Of a stretch of 64,000 nucleotides of DNA, positions 36,380 through 44,938 are shown one piece after another; the stretch's first letter is position 1; the number at the start of each line of letters is the position of its first letter. Location of the stretch: assembly GCF_002975205.1 (NCBI RefSeq), contig NZ_PCOC01000002.1, positions 1,863,501 to 1,927,500 of the forward strand, given 5' to 3'. Under the pieces are notes generated by a model, which worked only from the letters and a program-made list of their open reading frames with translations, was not told the origin of the DNA and ran no database searches. A program made the translations under genes and the position numbers. The stretch comes from Ochrobactrum vermis. Lineage in GTDB: Bacteria; Pseudomonadota; Alphaproteobacteria; Rhizobiales; Rhizobiaceae.

Positions 36380-37285
36380 TTATTGGGTCGAGAGATATGC
36401 CTGCAGCCGGGGCACCACATAATCGAGGAAAACCCGTACCCGTTGCGGCAGTCGCGCACCGCCAAGAAATACGGCGTGAACCTCCTCTATATCGTTCTCG
36501 ACCGCCTCGGCCAGAACCTCCACCAGTGCGCCGGATGCAAGATCGTTGCGTGCGTGATAATCGCCGATCCGCGCAAGCCCCAGCCCTGCGACCGCCATGC
36601 GCCGGACGGTCTCGCCATTATTGGCCAGCAGCGAACCGGAAACGGCGCGATCCACGATACGTCCGCTTTCCTTGAGCGGCCAGACAGGTGCCGCACGGCG
36701 GAAATTGAACCCGATGCAATTGTGATCGGCAAGATCGTCGACCGTCAGCGGCGTGCCGTGGCGTTCAAGATAGGCGGGAGCCGCTATGATCTTGCGCCGG
36801 GCGGTGCCAAGCTTGCGTGCCATCATGCTTGAATTGGGCAAGGTACCGATACGAAAGGCCACATCGGTGCGGTCGAGATAAAGATCGACCAGCTCATCCG
36901 ACAATGACAGGTCGATCACGATATTCGGATAGGCTGACAGGAATTCCGGCAGTAAAGGCTCCAGCGCCAGCGTGCCCAACGCCACGGAAGCGTTGACGCG
37001 CACAGTGCCACCAGTGCTTGCGGAACCTTGGGAAAGCTCGCGTTCGACTTCCTCGAAATCGCGCAGCAGTCCCTGACTGCGCTCGTAATAAATCTGTCCC
37101 TCGGTTGTCAGCGACAGGCGCCGCGACGAGCGCTCCAGAAGCCGCACGCCGAGCCTCGCTTCGATACGGGATATGAGCTTGCTGATGGTCGAAGGGTTCA
37201 TGCGCAGAAGCCGGGCCGCTTCAGAAAAGCTGCCCGCTTCCACAACCCGCAGAAAGACCTGCATTTCGCCGGCGCGATTATCCAT
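36380..37285 (-). CDS. LysR-family transcriptional regulator
   Basis: This 301-residue LysR protein has an N-terminal winged helix (MQVFLRVVEAGSFSEAARLLRMNPSTISKLISRIEARLGVRLLERSSRRLSLT) and a substrate-binding-like effector domain. The ATG at 37285 (MDNRAGEMQVF) has GGAG 6 nt upstream and matches the usual family start. An ATG 12 nt earlier lies inside the large palindrome at 37296. It is divergent from the aldo/keto reductase and MFS genes, which it likely regulates. Confidence 0.9.
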   Translation of the reverse strand: MDNRAGEMQVFLRVVEAGSFSEAARLLRMNPSTISKLISRIEARLGVRLLERSSRRLSLTTEGQIYYERSQGLLRDFEEVERELSQGSASTGGTVRVNASVALGTLALEPLLPEFLSAYPNIVIDLSLSDELVDLYLDRTDVAFRIGTLPNSSMMARKLGTARRKIIAAPAYLERHGTPLTVDDLADHNCIGFNFRRAAPVWPLKESGRIVDRAVSGSLLANNGETVRRMAVAGLGLARIGDYHARNDLASGALVEVLAEAVENDIEEVHAVFLGGARLPQRVRVFLDYVVPRLQAYLSTQ

Positions 37286-37295
37286 CACCCGCTCC

Positions 37296-37318
37296 ATCTG
37301 TGAAACCGTTTCACAGAT
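37296..37318. promoter_or_regulatory. Perfect 11+1+11 palindrome, LysR-region operator
   Basis: ATCTGTGAAAC, one C, then GTTTCACAGAT. It abuts the LysR coding start and lies in the 217-bp divergent region before the aldo/keto reductase, an ideal position for autorepression and control of both sides. LysR boxes often contain T-N11-A dyads, and this site includes several such pairs. Confidence 0.7.
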
Positions 37319-37502
37319 AATGTGGATTCCCAGCGGATTTTCAAGCCCGCGCGACTATCCTATTTCTGCACCACGAGATCGAACCTGACCGAAGATTATC
37401 CGGAACAGGATCAGTGTCCACAAATTGACGGCCCGAAGCATAAGCCTCCCAAGCTCGCGCAACTGACGCGAAGACGCCGAGGGCCAATCGACAGGAGATA
37501 TT

Positions 37503-38327
37503 ATGAAAATCGTAAACGCACATGGTGCGGCAATACCTGCGCTCGGCTTCGGTGTTTTCCGCATGACGGATTCGGAAGTGGAAAGCGTCATCCCGGCTGC
37601 GCTGGAAGCTGGCTTCCGCCATTTCGATACGGCCCAGATCTATCAAAATGAAGCTGCCCTCGGCCGCGCTCTGGAAAAGGCAGGTGCACGGCGCGAAGAC
37701 CTGTTTCTCACCACAAAAGTCTGGGTCGATAATTACAGCCCTGAAAAATTCGGTGCATCCGTCGATGAAAGTCTCGACAAGCTGAAAGTCGATCAGGTCG
37801 ACCTTCTGCTTTTGCATTGGCCTGCCGACAAGGTGGCGATTGCCGATCAGATCGACATGCTCAACGCGGTACAGGCAGCGGGCAAGACGCGTTTCATCGG
37901 CGTGAGCAACCAGAACATTGCGCAGATGAAGGAAGCCATCCTTCACAGCAGGGCACCCATCGTCACCAACCAGATCGAGGTACATCCCTATCTCGACCAG
38001 AATGCCGTCGCCGACGCTGCGAAAGCGGCAGGTGTTGCCATCACCGCCTATTACGGCATGGCTGATGGCGCGGTGCCACGCGATCCCGCCTTGCAGGCCA
38101 TTGGCGCGAAATATGGCAAGACTGCCGCCCAGGTTGGCCTGCGCTGGCTTATCGAACGCGGCTTCATCGCTCTTTCCAAGACGGCCAAACCGGAGCGCGT
38201 TGCCGAAAACTTCAACATATTCGACTTCGAACTCAGTGCCGAAGACATGGTGGCGATTTCTAAACTCGCCCGGCCCGATGGACGCATCGTCAGCCCCGAA
38301 GGTCTGGCTCCCGTCTGGGACAAATAA
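37503..38327 (+). CDS. Aldo/keto reductase
   Basis: This 274-residue NADPH-dependent reductase has the complete AKR tetrad: D42 and Y47 (FDTAQIYQNE), K72 (TTKVW) and H105 (LLLHWP). The NADP-binding end reads FIALSKTAKPERVAENFNIFDFELSAEDM. It is similar to 2,5-diketo-D-gluconate reductase-type AKR5 enzymes, which reduce many aldehydes and ketones. It is the first gene of a two-gene operon with an MFS exporter under a divergent LysR regulator, consistent with detoxification of a reactive carbonyl (inference). Confidence 0.9.
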   Translation: MKIVNAHGAAIPALGFGVFRMTDSEVESVIPAALEAGFRHFDTAQIYQNEAALGRALEKAGARREDLFLTTKVWVDNYSPEKFGASVDESLDKLKVDQVDLLLLHWPADKVAIADQIDMLNAVQAAGKTRFIGVSNQNIAQMKEAILHSRAPIVTNQIEVHPYLDQNAVADAAKAAGVAITAYYGMADGAVPRDPALQAIGAKYGKTAAQVGLRWLIERGFIALSKTAKPERVAENFNIFDFELSAEDMVAISKLARPDGRIVSPEGLAPVWDK

Positions 38328-38335
38328 CGGAGACT

Positions 38336-39541
38336 ATGATGAGCACTATGATGTCTCACGACAGCGCTACCAAGGCAGCCGGTTTCAACTGGCCGCTTCT
38401 GGCGCTCGCAATCGGTGCCTTCGGTATCGGCACCACCGAATTTGCACCCATGGGCCTGCTGCCGGTCATTGCCGATGGTGTCGATGTATCTATCCCGACC
38501 GCCGGTCTTCTGGTTAGTGCCTATGCCATTGGCGTGACGATCGGCGCTCCGATCATGACGCTCGCCTTCGGGCGCTTCGGCAAGCGTACTGCCCTGATGC
38601 TGCTGATGGGCATATTCACGCTTGGCAACATCCTTTCAGCCCTTGCGCCGGATTACTGGACGCTGCTCGCAGCCCGTCTGGTGACGAGCCTCAATCATGG
38701 TGCATTCTTCGGCCTCGGATCCGTCGTCGCAGCCAGTGTCGTGCCCCCTGAAAAGCGGGCAAGCGCCGTTGCCACCATGTTCATGGGCCTGACGATTGCC
38801 AATATCGGCGGTGTTCCGGCTGCAACCTGGATCGGCCAGCAGATCGGCTGGCGCATGTCGTTCGCCGGCACTGCGGTTCTGGGCCTTCTCGCCATCAGTG
38901 CGCTCTGGTTTTCGCTGCCGCGCGGCGAAGCCGGCAAGATGCCCGACATCCGCCGGGAGTTCAGCGTTTTGATGCGTCCGACAGTGCTGATGTCTCTGGC
39001 GACAACCGTCATGGGCGCAGGCGCCATGTTCACGCTCTACACCTATGTGGCACCCGTGCTGGCCGACCTTACCAGCGCCTCGGAAGGGTTCGTAACGCTG
39101 GCGCTTGTTCTCATCGGCGTGGGCTTCACCATCGGCAATATGCTCGGCGGGCGTCTGGCCGACTGGTCGCTCAATGGCGCAACGCGGATATTTCTTGCAG
39201 CGCTTGCAATCATCAGCCTGGCACTCCCGTTCCTGCTGGGCAGCCATATCGGCGCAGCAATCGGCCTTGTCGCCTGGGGTGCTGCAGCATTCGCCGTCGT
39301 TCCGCCGGTACAGACCCGCGTGATGCAGGCTGCATCGGAAGCACCGGGGCTTGCATCGTCGATCAATATCGGCGCGTTCAACCTTGGCAATGCTGTGGGA
39401 GCGGCCCTTGGCGGCGGCGTCATCAGCGCGGGCTATGGCTATGCGGCCATTCCAGTCGCGGGCGGTCTTCTGGCGGCGGCCGGACTGTTTTTCACACTGT
39501 CCCGCCGTCCGAAAGCAGTATTGGCCCCATCAGCCTGCTAA
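38336..39541 (+). CDS. MFS efflux transporter (DHA1, AraJ/Bcr-like)
   Basis: This 401-residue, 12-helix major facilitator has FGIGTTEFAPMGLLPVIADGVDVSIPTAGLLVSAYAIGVTIGAP at the start. The motif A region GRFGKRTALMLLM follows, and RLVTSLNHGAFFGLGSVVAA further on is typical of AraJ/YdhP-type proteins. It starts 8 nt after the aldo/keto reductase stop, so the two are co-expressed. It is likely a proton-driven exporter of small molecules; the substrate is unknown. Confidence 0.9.
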   Translation: MMSTMMSHDSATKAAGFNWPLLALAIGAFGIGTTEFAPMGLLPVIADGVDVSIPTAGLLVSAYAIGVTIGAPIMTLAFGRFGKRTALMLLMGIFTLGNILSALAPDYWTLLAARLVTSLNHGAFFGLGSVVAASVVPPEKRASAVATMFMGLTIANIGGVPAATWIGQQIGWRMSFAGTAVLGLLAISALWFSLPRGEAGKMPDIRREFSVLMRPTVLMSLATTVMGAGAMFTLYTYVAPVLADLTSASEGFVTLALVLIGVGFTIGNMLGGRLADWSLNGATRIFLAALAIISLALPFLLGSHIGAAIGLVAWGAAAFAVVPPVQTRVMQAASEAPGLASSINIGAFNLGNAVGAALGGGVISAGYGYAAIPVAGGLLAAAGLFFTLSRRPKAVLAPSAC

Positions 39542-39552
39542 AACCCGGCAAG

Positions 39553-40689
39553 CTAATCCAGGGTGCGTCGGAACCGCAATAGCGCCAGCGATGCGAACAG
39601 GACTACGAAAAGTATGAGGGCGTTCACCTCTCCGGCAATGTCGGAAAGGTGAGCGCCTTTCAGCATGACGGCGCGGACGATCCGCAGAAAATGCGTCAGC
39701 GGAAAAATCTCGCCCAACGCCTGCGCCCAATCGGGCATGCCGCGAAACGGGAACATGAAACCGGACAGCATCAACGACGGCAGGAAGAAGAAGAAGGTAA
39801 GCTGCATGGCCTGCATCTGCGTGCGCGAAGCCGTCGAAATCGTATAGCCGAGCAGAACCAGCGACAGGACAAAGATCAAAACGCAGCTCAGAAGAAGCGC
39901 CAGCGAGCCGACAAAGGGCACCCCGAACAAAAGCTTGGCTGCAACCAGCACGACCACGACCTGCACGCCGCCAACGACCAGAAACGGCAGAACCTTCCCC
40001 AGCATGATTTCGGCGGGCGTTGCGGGCATAGCGAGCAGGTTTTCCATCGTGCCGCGTTCGGTCTCGCGGGTCAGCGCCATGGCTGTCATCATCACCATGG
40101 TCATTTGCAGGATCACGCCCAACAAGCCGGGGACGATATTGTATTGCGACACGCCTTCCGGGTTGTAGCGGCGATGCACGACGACCTGGAGCTGGCTTCG
40201 CGCGGCATCCGCCGCTTCAGCCTGCTTGCCCTGCTCACGCAGAAGCGCCTGACTTGCGACGGTTCCAAGCGTGGAAATGGCGCCGCTTGCCACCGACGGG
40301 TCCGTCGCATCGGCCTCGATCAGGATCTGCGGCTGTTCGCCTGCATCGACACGCCTTGCAAAATCAGACGGTATCGTCACCACGAAGGAAACGGTGCCGT
40401 TGGCAATCAAGGCCTCGGCTTCCGCCGCACTTTGTACGACATGGTCGAAACGATAATAGCCTGTGGTTTCCAGTGCGGAAATCATGGCACGCGTATAATG
40501 ATCCTGACTGGTGACAACCAATGCACTCGGCAGGCTTTTCGGATCATTGTTGATGGCAAAGCCGAAGAGCAGCAATTGCATCAATGGAACGACCAGCATC
40601 ATGGCGAAGGTGATGCGATCACGCCGCATCTGGATAAATTCCTTCACCAGCATCGCGCCAAGACGTTCAAACGAGAACCAGCCGCTCAT
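39553..40689 (-). CDS. ABC-2 type efflux permease
   Basis: This 378-residue inner-membrane permease of the YbhS/YbhR/YhhJ kind has an N-terminal helix (ITFAMMLVVPLMQLLLFGFAINNDP), a large periplasmic loop of about 150 residues, and five C-terminal helices. GTMENLLAMPATPAEIMLGKVLPF and FFFFLPSLMLSGFMFPFRGMP are family landmarks. Its ATG overlaps the ATPase stop by 4 nt. Only one permease gene is present where E. coli ybhFSR has two, so it may act as a homodimer. Confidence 0.9.
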   Translation of the reverse strand: MSGWFSFERLGAMLVKEFIQMRRDRITFAMMLVVPLMQLLLFGFAINNDPKSLPSALVVTSQDHYTRAMISALETTGYYRFDHVVQSAAEAEALIANGTVSFVVTIPSDFARRVDAGEQPQILIEADATDPSVASGAISTLGTVASQALLREQGKQAEAADAARSQLQVVVHRRYNPEGVSQYNIVPGLLGVILQMTMVMMTAMALTRETERGTMENLLAMPATPAEIMLGKVLPFLVVGGVQVVVVLVAAKLLFGVPFVGSLALLLSCVLIFVLSLVLLGYTISTASRTQMQAMQLTFFFFLPSLMLSGFMFPFRGMPDWAQALGEIFPLTHFLRIVRAVMLKGAHLSDIAGEVNALILFVVLFASLALLRFRRTLD

Positions 40690-41636
40690 GGTTTGCCACT
40701 CCCGGAGTTCTTGCCTTTCGACATATTATCCTGCGCATTGGCCATGAACTGGATGAACACATCCTCAAGGCTAGTTTCGCCTGCCTCGACTGTGGTCCCC
40801 TCACGATGCCTGATCTTCTCCAGAGCCGCTTCAAGCTTTGCCCTGTCGGACCCCACGACATGCAGCGTCGCGCCGAAAGGTGCAACCTGCTCGACGCCCG
40901 GTTCACCCTCCAATTCGCGCGCCACTTCGGCAAGCCTTGGACCGTTGACGATGAAGGTCGTCAGCCCGGCCTTGTCGATGACATCCCGGACGGTCCCGGT
41001 GGCCAGAAGCTTACCGTAGGAAATATAGCTGATGCGGTGGCAGCGTTCAGCTTCGTCCATGTAATGGGTCGAGACGAGTACAGTCAGTCCACCATCAGCC
41101 AGACGATGTATCTCGTCCCAGAAGTCGCGCCGCGCCTTCGGATCAACCCCGGCGGTCGGCTCATCCAGCAGCAGAAGCCTGGGCTTGTGCATGATACAGG
41201 CTGCCAATGCCAGCCGCTGTTTCCAACCACCGGAAAGCGTGCCCGCCAGTTGATCCCCACGCGAGGTCAGCCCCAGTTCCTCAAGCGTGCGCACCACATG
41301 GTCCTTCACCGGTTTCAACCGGTAGAGACGAGCGACGAATTCCAGGTTCTCGGCAATGGTCAGGTCTTCGTAAAAGGAAAAGCGCTGCGTCATGTAACCA
41401 ACTTCACGCTTGATCTTCAGACTTTCGGTACGAAGATCAAACCCCAACACCTGCCCTTCACCCTCGTCGGGGGTCAGCAGGCCGCACATTATGCGGATGG
41501 TGGTCGTTTTGCCCGAACCGTTAGGCCCCAGAAAGCCGACTATCTCGCCCTCGGCCACCGACATGCTCACATGATCGACGACTGTCGCATCGCCGAACCG
41601 TTTGACGAGACCTTTGACATCGATGGCGTTCGACAT
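40686..41636 (-). CDS. ABC efflux ATPase
   Basis: This 316-residue ATPase has Walker A FLGPNGSGKTTT, the signature in AGTLSGGWKQRLALA, Walker B RLLLLDEPTAGVDP and switch His in VSTHYMDEAERC. A C-terminal extension follows (about 220-316). The ATG at 41636 is preceded by GGAGG, 5 nt away. It is a single-NBD protein, whereas E. coli YbhF has two. It is coupled to the ABC-2 permease downstream and HlyD upstream. Confidence 0.92.
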   Translation of the reverse strand: MSNAIDVKGLVKRFGDATVVDHVSMSVAEGEIVGFLGPNGSGKTTTIRIMCGLLTPDEGEGQVLGFDLRTESLKIKREVGYMTQRFSFYEDLTIAENLEFVARLYRLKPVKDHVVRTLEELGLTSRGDQLAGTLSGGWKQRLALAACIMHKPRLLLLDEPTAGVDPKARRDFWDEIHRLADGGLTVLVSTHYMDEAERCHRISYISYGKLLATGTVRDVIDKAGLTTFIVNGPRLAEVARELEGEPGVEQVAPFGATLHVVGSDRAKLEAALEKIRHREGTTVEAGETSLEDVFIQFMANAQDNMSKGKNSGSGKP

Positions 41637-41648
41637 GACCACCTCCGC

Positions 41649-42593
41649 CTATCGGGAAGCCAGATCGACATCCACGATCTGGCCGGGCTGCAGAGGCGAC
41701 GCGGGATCGACCGGATGCGCCTCGACGAGATAGACAAGCTTCTGGCGCGTTTCGAGCGAATAGATGACGGGCGGCGTGAACTCCGGATCCGGCGAAACAT
41801 AGCTGACACGGGCTTGCAGACCGGGTGCGCAGCCATCGCAGCGCACAGACAGCATATCGCCAACGCGCACCGCCGAAAACTTGTCTTCCGGTATGTAGAC
41901 CTTCAGCTTGACCGCGCCGTCGGGCAGCATGGTCAGCACCGGCGCGGACGGACCGGCAATATCACCGGGATTGCGAATGACATCTGTAATCCGGCCCGGC
42001 GCAGGCGCCTCGATTGTTCGCTTGGCCAGATGCCAGCGCGCGGAATCAAGCTGTGCTTCAGCACTCTTGACGGCATTTTCCGCTGCCTTGATCTCTTCAG
42101 GGCGCGCGGGCAAACGACCCACCGCCAGATTGGCAGTAGCCTGATTGATCGTGGCTTCCGCCACTTCGACCTTGGTGGCTGCGTCGTCAAGCTGCGCCTG
42201 TGTCATCACCCCGCGCTTCGTCAGGTCCTGCGTACGCAGAAGCGTTCTCTTGGCATCGTCTGCCTGTGCCTTGGCAGTTCTTACAGCCGCCTCCAGAACA
42301 GCAATTTCATCGGGACGCTTGCCGACCTGCAAGTCTGCTAATTGCGCCTGCGCCTGCGCCAGCGCGGCTTCGGCTTGCGCGACAGCGATCTTCGCGTCTG
42401 CATCCTCCGTCATTGCTATGGGCTTGCCCGGCTCGACACGATCACCGCGCCTGACGCCCACGGACTGGACTTGAGCTACTTCCAGCGGCGCAAGCTGCAC
42501 GAATTCCCCCTCGACATAGCCGACGGCGAGAGGCTGTGCGCTGCATGCGGCGAAAAGATAGGACGCAAAAGGGAGAATACAAAGAACACTCAT
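41649..42593 (-). CDS. HlyD-family periplasmic adaptor
   Basis: This 314-residue membrane-fusion protein has an N-terminal hydrophobic signal with a possible lipobox (FAAC, Cys17). A long alpha-helical hairpin follows with Ala/Gln-rich heptads (AQAEAALAQAQAQLADLQVG and a second set), flanked by lipoyl halves (VRRGDRVEPGKP; ITDVIRNPGDIAGPSAP). A beta-barrel end completes it. It bridges the inner-membrane ABC exporter to an outer-membrane channel, which is not encoded here. It overlaps the TetR gene by 4 nt. Confidence 0.9.
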   Translation of the reverse strand: MSVLCILPFASYLFAACSAQPLAVGYVEGEFVQLAPLEVAQVQSVGVRRGDRVEPGKPIAMTEDADAKIAVAQAEAALAQAQAQLADLQVGKRPDEIAVLEAAVRTAKAQADDAKRTLLRTQDLTKRGVMTQAQLDDAATKVEVAEATINQATANLAVGRLPARPEEIKAAENAVKSAEAQLDSARWHLAKRTIEAPAPGRITDVIRNPGDIAGPSAPVLTMLPDGAVKLKVYIPEDKFSAVRVGDMLSVRCDGCAPGLQARVSYVSPDPEFTPPVIYSLETRQKLVYLVEAHPVDPASPLQPGQIVDVDLASR

Positions 42594-43297
42594 AACGCCA
42601 CCTCGCCACTTTTCGCGGCATCTTTCGCCGCAAGAATGGCCATCAGATTCTGGCGCGCGATTGCAGCGACCGCCGCCGCCTCGTCCGCGCCCATCGTGGA
42701 CCAGCCCATACGCCGCTTCACAGCTTCACGACCAATACGGAAATAGACGACCTGCCCGAGCAAGGTGAAAATGATAAGCCGTGTATTCTCGCTTTCGGCA
42801 GGTTCGCCAGTCGCGACTTCCCAGATGGCGCAAAGTCTTTTATGCGTCGGCTCGAAAACTCCGGAATAGATGCGGTCGAGCGCCGCTGTCGGATGCGCCA
42901 GTTCGCGCAAAAGGAACTGGACGATCTCGCCGGACTGCGGCTGCGCAACGATGAAATGCGTCATCCGCTCCAGCGCCATACCAAGCTGCTGGCGAGCGGT
43001 TTCCTGGGTCTCGGCGGGCGCATTGATCGCCGCATAATGCCCGAGCGCCTGCCCGGCAATGCCCTGTATCGTTTCGACAATATAGTCTGCCGCTGCCAGT
43101 CGCAGCCCTTCCTTGTTACCGAAATGATAGGCGATGGAACCGATATTTGCCCTGGCCAGACCCGCAATCTCGCGCGTCGATGTAGCGTCGAAACCCTTCG
43201 AGCCAAACAGTTGCAAGGCCGCATGGATAAGCGCTGCCCGCGTCTGGTCGACCGAAGGCGTCGGCGGCTCCTGCCGGGTATATTTCGTTGTGCTCAT
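42590..43297 (-). CDS. TetR-family regulator (CecR/YbiH-like)
   Basis: This 235-residue regulator has an N-terminal helix-turn-helix (RAALIHAALQLFGSKGFDATSTREIAGLARANIGSIAYHFGNKEGL). The C-terminal effector domain is of the DUF1956 type found in E. coli CecR, the repressor of the ybh operon. It is the first gene of TetR-HlyD-ATPase-permease, and its start is 6 bp from a perfect 24-bp palindrome, so autorepression is very likely. The effector is unknown. Confidence 0.9.
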   Translation of the reverse strand: MSTTKYTRQEPPTPSVDQTRAALIHAALQLFGSKGFDATSTREIAGLARANIGSIAYHFGNKEGLRLAAADYIVETIQGIAGQALGHYAAINAPAETQETARQQLGMALERMTHFIVAQPQSGEIVQFLLRELAHPTAALDRIYSGVFEPTHKRLCAIWEVATGEPAESENTRLIIFTLLGQVVYFRIGREAVKRRMGWSTMGADEAAAVAAIARQNLMAILAAKDAAKSGEVAL

Positions 43298-43303
43298 ACG
43301 TCG

Positions 43304-43327
43304 ATTTAATCAATCGATTGATTAAAT
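43304..43327. promoter_or_regulatory. Perfect 24-bp palindrome, TetR operator
   Basis: Half-site ATTTAATCAATC followed directly by its exact complement inverted, 6 bp upstream of the TetR start codon. Perfect symmetry over 12+12 bp in an otherwise ordinary leader makes a regulator site very likely. Confidence 0.85.
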
Positions 43328-43393
43328 GTCAAGAGAAGACAGAAAAAGCGCCGACCGGAGATCGACGCTTCTTTCTTCAAGAAACGAACTAAA

Positions 43394-43436
43394 GCATGTC
43401 TCCCAAAAGTGGGAACCGGTTTTGGGATAAAATGCG
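43394..43436. repeat. Dispersed dyad repeat, copy B
   Basis: GCATGTCTCCC, AAAAGTGGGAACCGGTTTTG, GGATAAAATGC. It is nearly identical to copy A in the core. It lies in the gap between the TetR leader and the carnitine locus, just beyond the lcdH stop. Confidence 0.75.
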
Positions 43437-43454
43437 ACGCGCTTTAAAGCTCGT

Positions 43455-44933
43455 TCAGCCTCGGCTCCCGACATGACGCCCAACGGCTATTGGTGTCGGA
43501 ATCTCGCGATGCGAATGCGAAAGGCGTTCCAGTACGGCAAGAATTGGGGCCTTTGCGGCAACCGCCTTGCCTGCCTTGCTGTCGACATGCAGCAGCATCT
43601 GTTCAGCGCTGGCAATCTCCGTCTCGCCGCGTCTGAGACTATGAAAGACATGCGCGCGTTTCTCGTCAGACGAGAGCAATTGCGTTTCGACATGAAGCGC
43701 ATCGCCTGCCTTCGCTTCCCCGCGATGCATGATATGGGTTTCGACCGTATAATAGCTGTGGCCGGATTTCAGATAGGCCTCATCCACGCCGATATGCGCC
43801 AGAAACCTGTCCGTCGCCTGCCCGAATATATCGAGATAACGATGCTCGGTCATATGCCCATTATAGTCGATCCACTCCGGGATCACGCGCGCGTCCAGAA
43901 GGCGCAATGGGCCGGAACTCGCCTCGGCGCGATCGACAGTCGCGTCAAGCCGCGCGGCATAGGCATTGAGAAGAGCGCCTGCACCCCAACCCTTGCCGTT
44001 TTGCTGTTGCGCAAGAGCGCGGATGATCGCGACCAGATTTTCATCGCGAATTCTCTCCAGGTCGCGAATTGAAAGCCCTTCATTCTGCGCGTCTGACTGG
44101 TCCGCAATGCGGTTGATCAGGCTTTCATCAAGCTCAGGCACATCCGTCAGTTTCGTCCAAGGCCATTGCAGAGCGGGCCCGAACTGGGCGAGGAAATGCC
44201 GCATACCGGCGGGACCGCCAGCGATGCGATAGGTCTGGAACAATCCCATCTGAGCCCAGCGAAGCCCAAACGAATAGCGGATGATATCGTCAATCTGCTC
44301 GACAGTGGCGATACCGTCATGCACCAGCCACAATGCCTCGCGCCACAGTGCTTCCAGAAGGCGATCACCGACAAATGCGTCGATTTCCTTTTCGAGCACG
44401 ACCGGCTCCATCCCGGTCTGGCGATAGAGCGCGGAAGCACTCTCGATCGTCGAACCGGTCGTCTTCTCGCCCGGCACGAGCTCCACCAGCGGCAACAGGT
44501 AAACGGGATTATAGGGATGCGCGATCAAAAGCCGCTCGGGATACCGCAATCCCGCCTGTAATGTGCTTGGGAGAAAGCCGGAGGTGGAAGAGGCGATCAG
44601 CGCATCATCCCTGCAAGCCGTTTCAATCTCCGCCAGTACAGCAAGCTTCAGGTCAAGGCGCTCGGGCACGCTTTCCTGAATGAGCGCGGCGTCTGTGACC
44701 GCGTCGGCCAGCGAAGCGGAAAAGGTCAGCTTGCCTTCCTGCGGAAGACGCACAGTGGTCAGTGCCGCCAGTGCCCGGCGCGCATTGTCGAGAATATGTT
44801 CTGTCGTCGCCTTTGCATCGGGCGACGGATCGTAAACGGCCACGTCGAAACCATTCAGGAGAAAGCGTGCGGCCCAGCCGCTGCCGATGACGCCGCTGCC
44901 GATGCAGGCAATCTTGGGAGGATGGCTGTTCAT
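43455..44933 (-). CDS. lcdH: L-carnitine dehydrogenase fused to thioesterase
   Basis: This 492-residue two-domain enzyme has at residues 1 to about 320 a 3-hydroxyacyl-CoA-dehydrogenase-like protein (Rossmann GSGVIGSGW at 12-20; HPYNPVYLLPLVELVPG; EIDAFVGDRLLEALWREA) that oxidises carnitine to 3-dehydrocarnitine. Residues about 340-492 form a hot-dog thioesterase (WIDYNGHMTEHRYLDIFGQATDRFL) expected to hydrolyse betainyl-CoA. In Pseudomonas these are separate (cdhA, cdhB); fused forms are known in alphaproteobacteria. The ATG at 44933 is 5 nt after the cdhC stop. Confidence 0.92.
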   Translation of the reverse strand: MNSHPPKIACIGSGVIGSGWAARFLLNGFDVAVYDPSPDAKATTEHILDNARRALAALTTVRLPQEGKLTFSASLADAVTDAALIQESVPERLDLKLAVLAEIETACRDDALIASSTSGFLPSTLQAGLRYPERLLIAHPYNPVYLLPLVELVPGEKTTGSTIESASALYRQTGMEPVVLEKEIDAFVGDRLLEALWREALWLVHDGIATVEQIDDIIRYSFGLRWAQMGLFQTYRIAGGPAGMRHFLAQFGPALQWPWTKLTDVPELDESLINRIADQSDAQNEGLSIRDLERIRDENLVAIIRALAQQQNGKGWGAGALLNAYAARLDATVDRAEASSGPLRLLDARVIPEWIDYNGHMTEHRYLDIFGQATDRFLAHIGVDEAYLKSGHSYYTVETHIMHRGEAKAGDALHVETQLLSSDEKRAHVFHSLRRGETEIASAEQMLLHVDSKAGKAVAAKAPILAVLERLSHSHREIPTPIAVGRHVGSRG

Positions 44934-44938
44934 GGCTA

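Noticed and set aside
40806..42341. A 511-codon open frame on the plus strand
   Set aside because: It is antisense to the ABC ATPase and HlyD genes, both with clear motifs and overlapping operon junctions.
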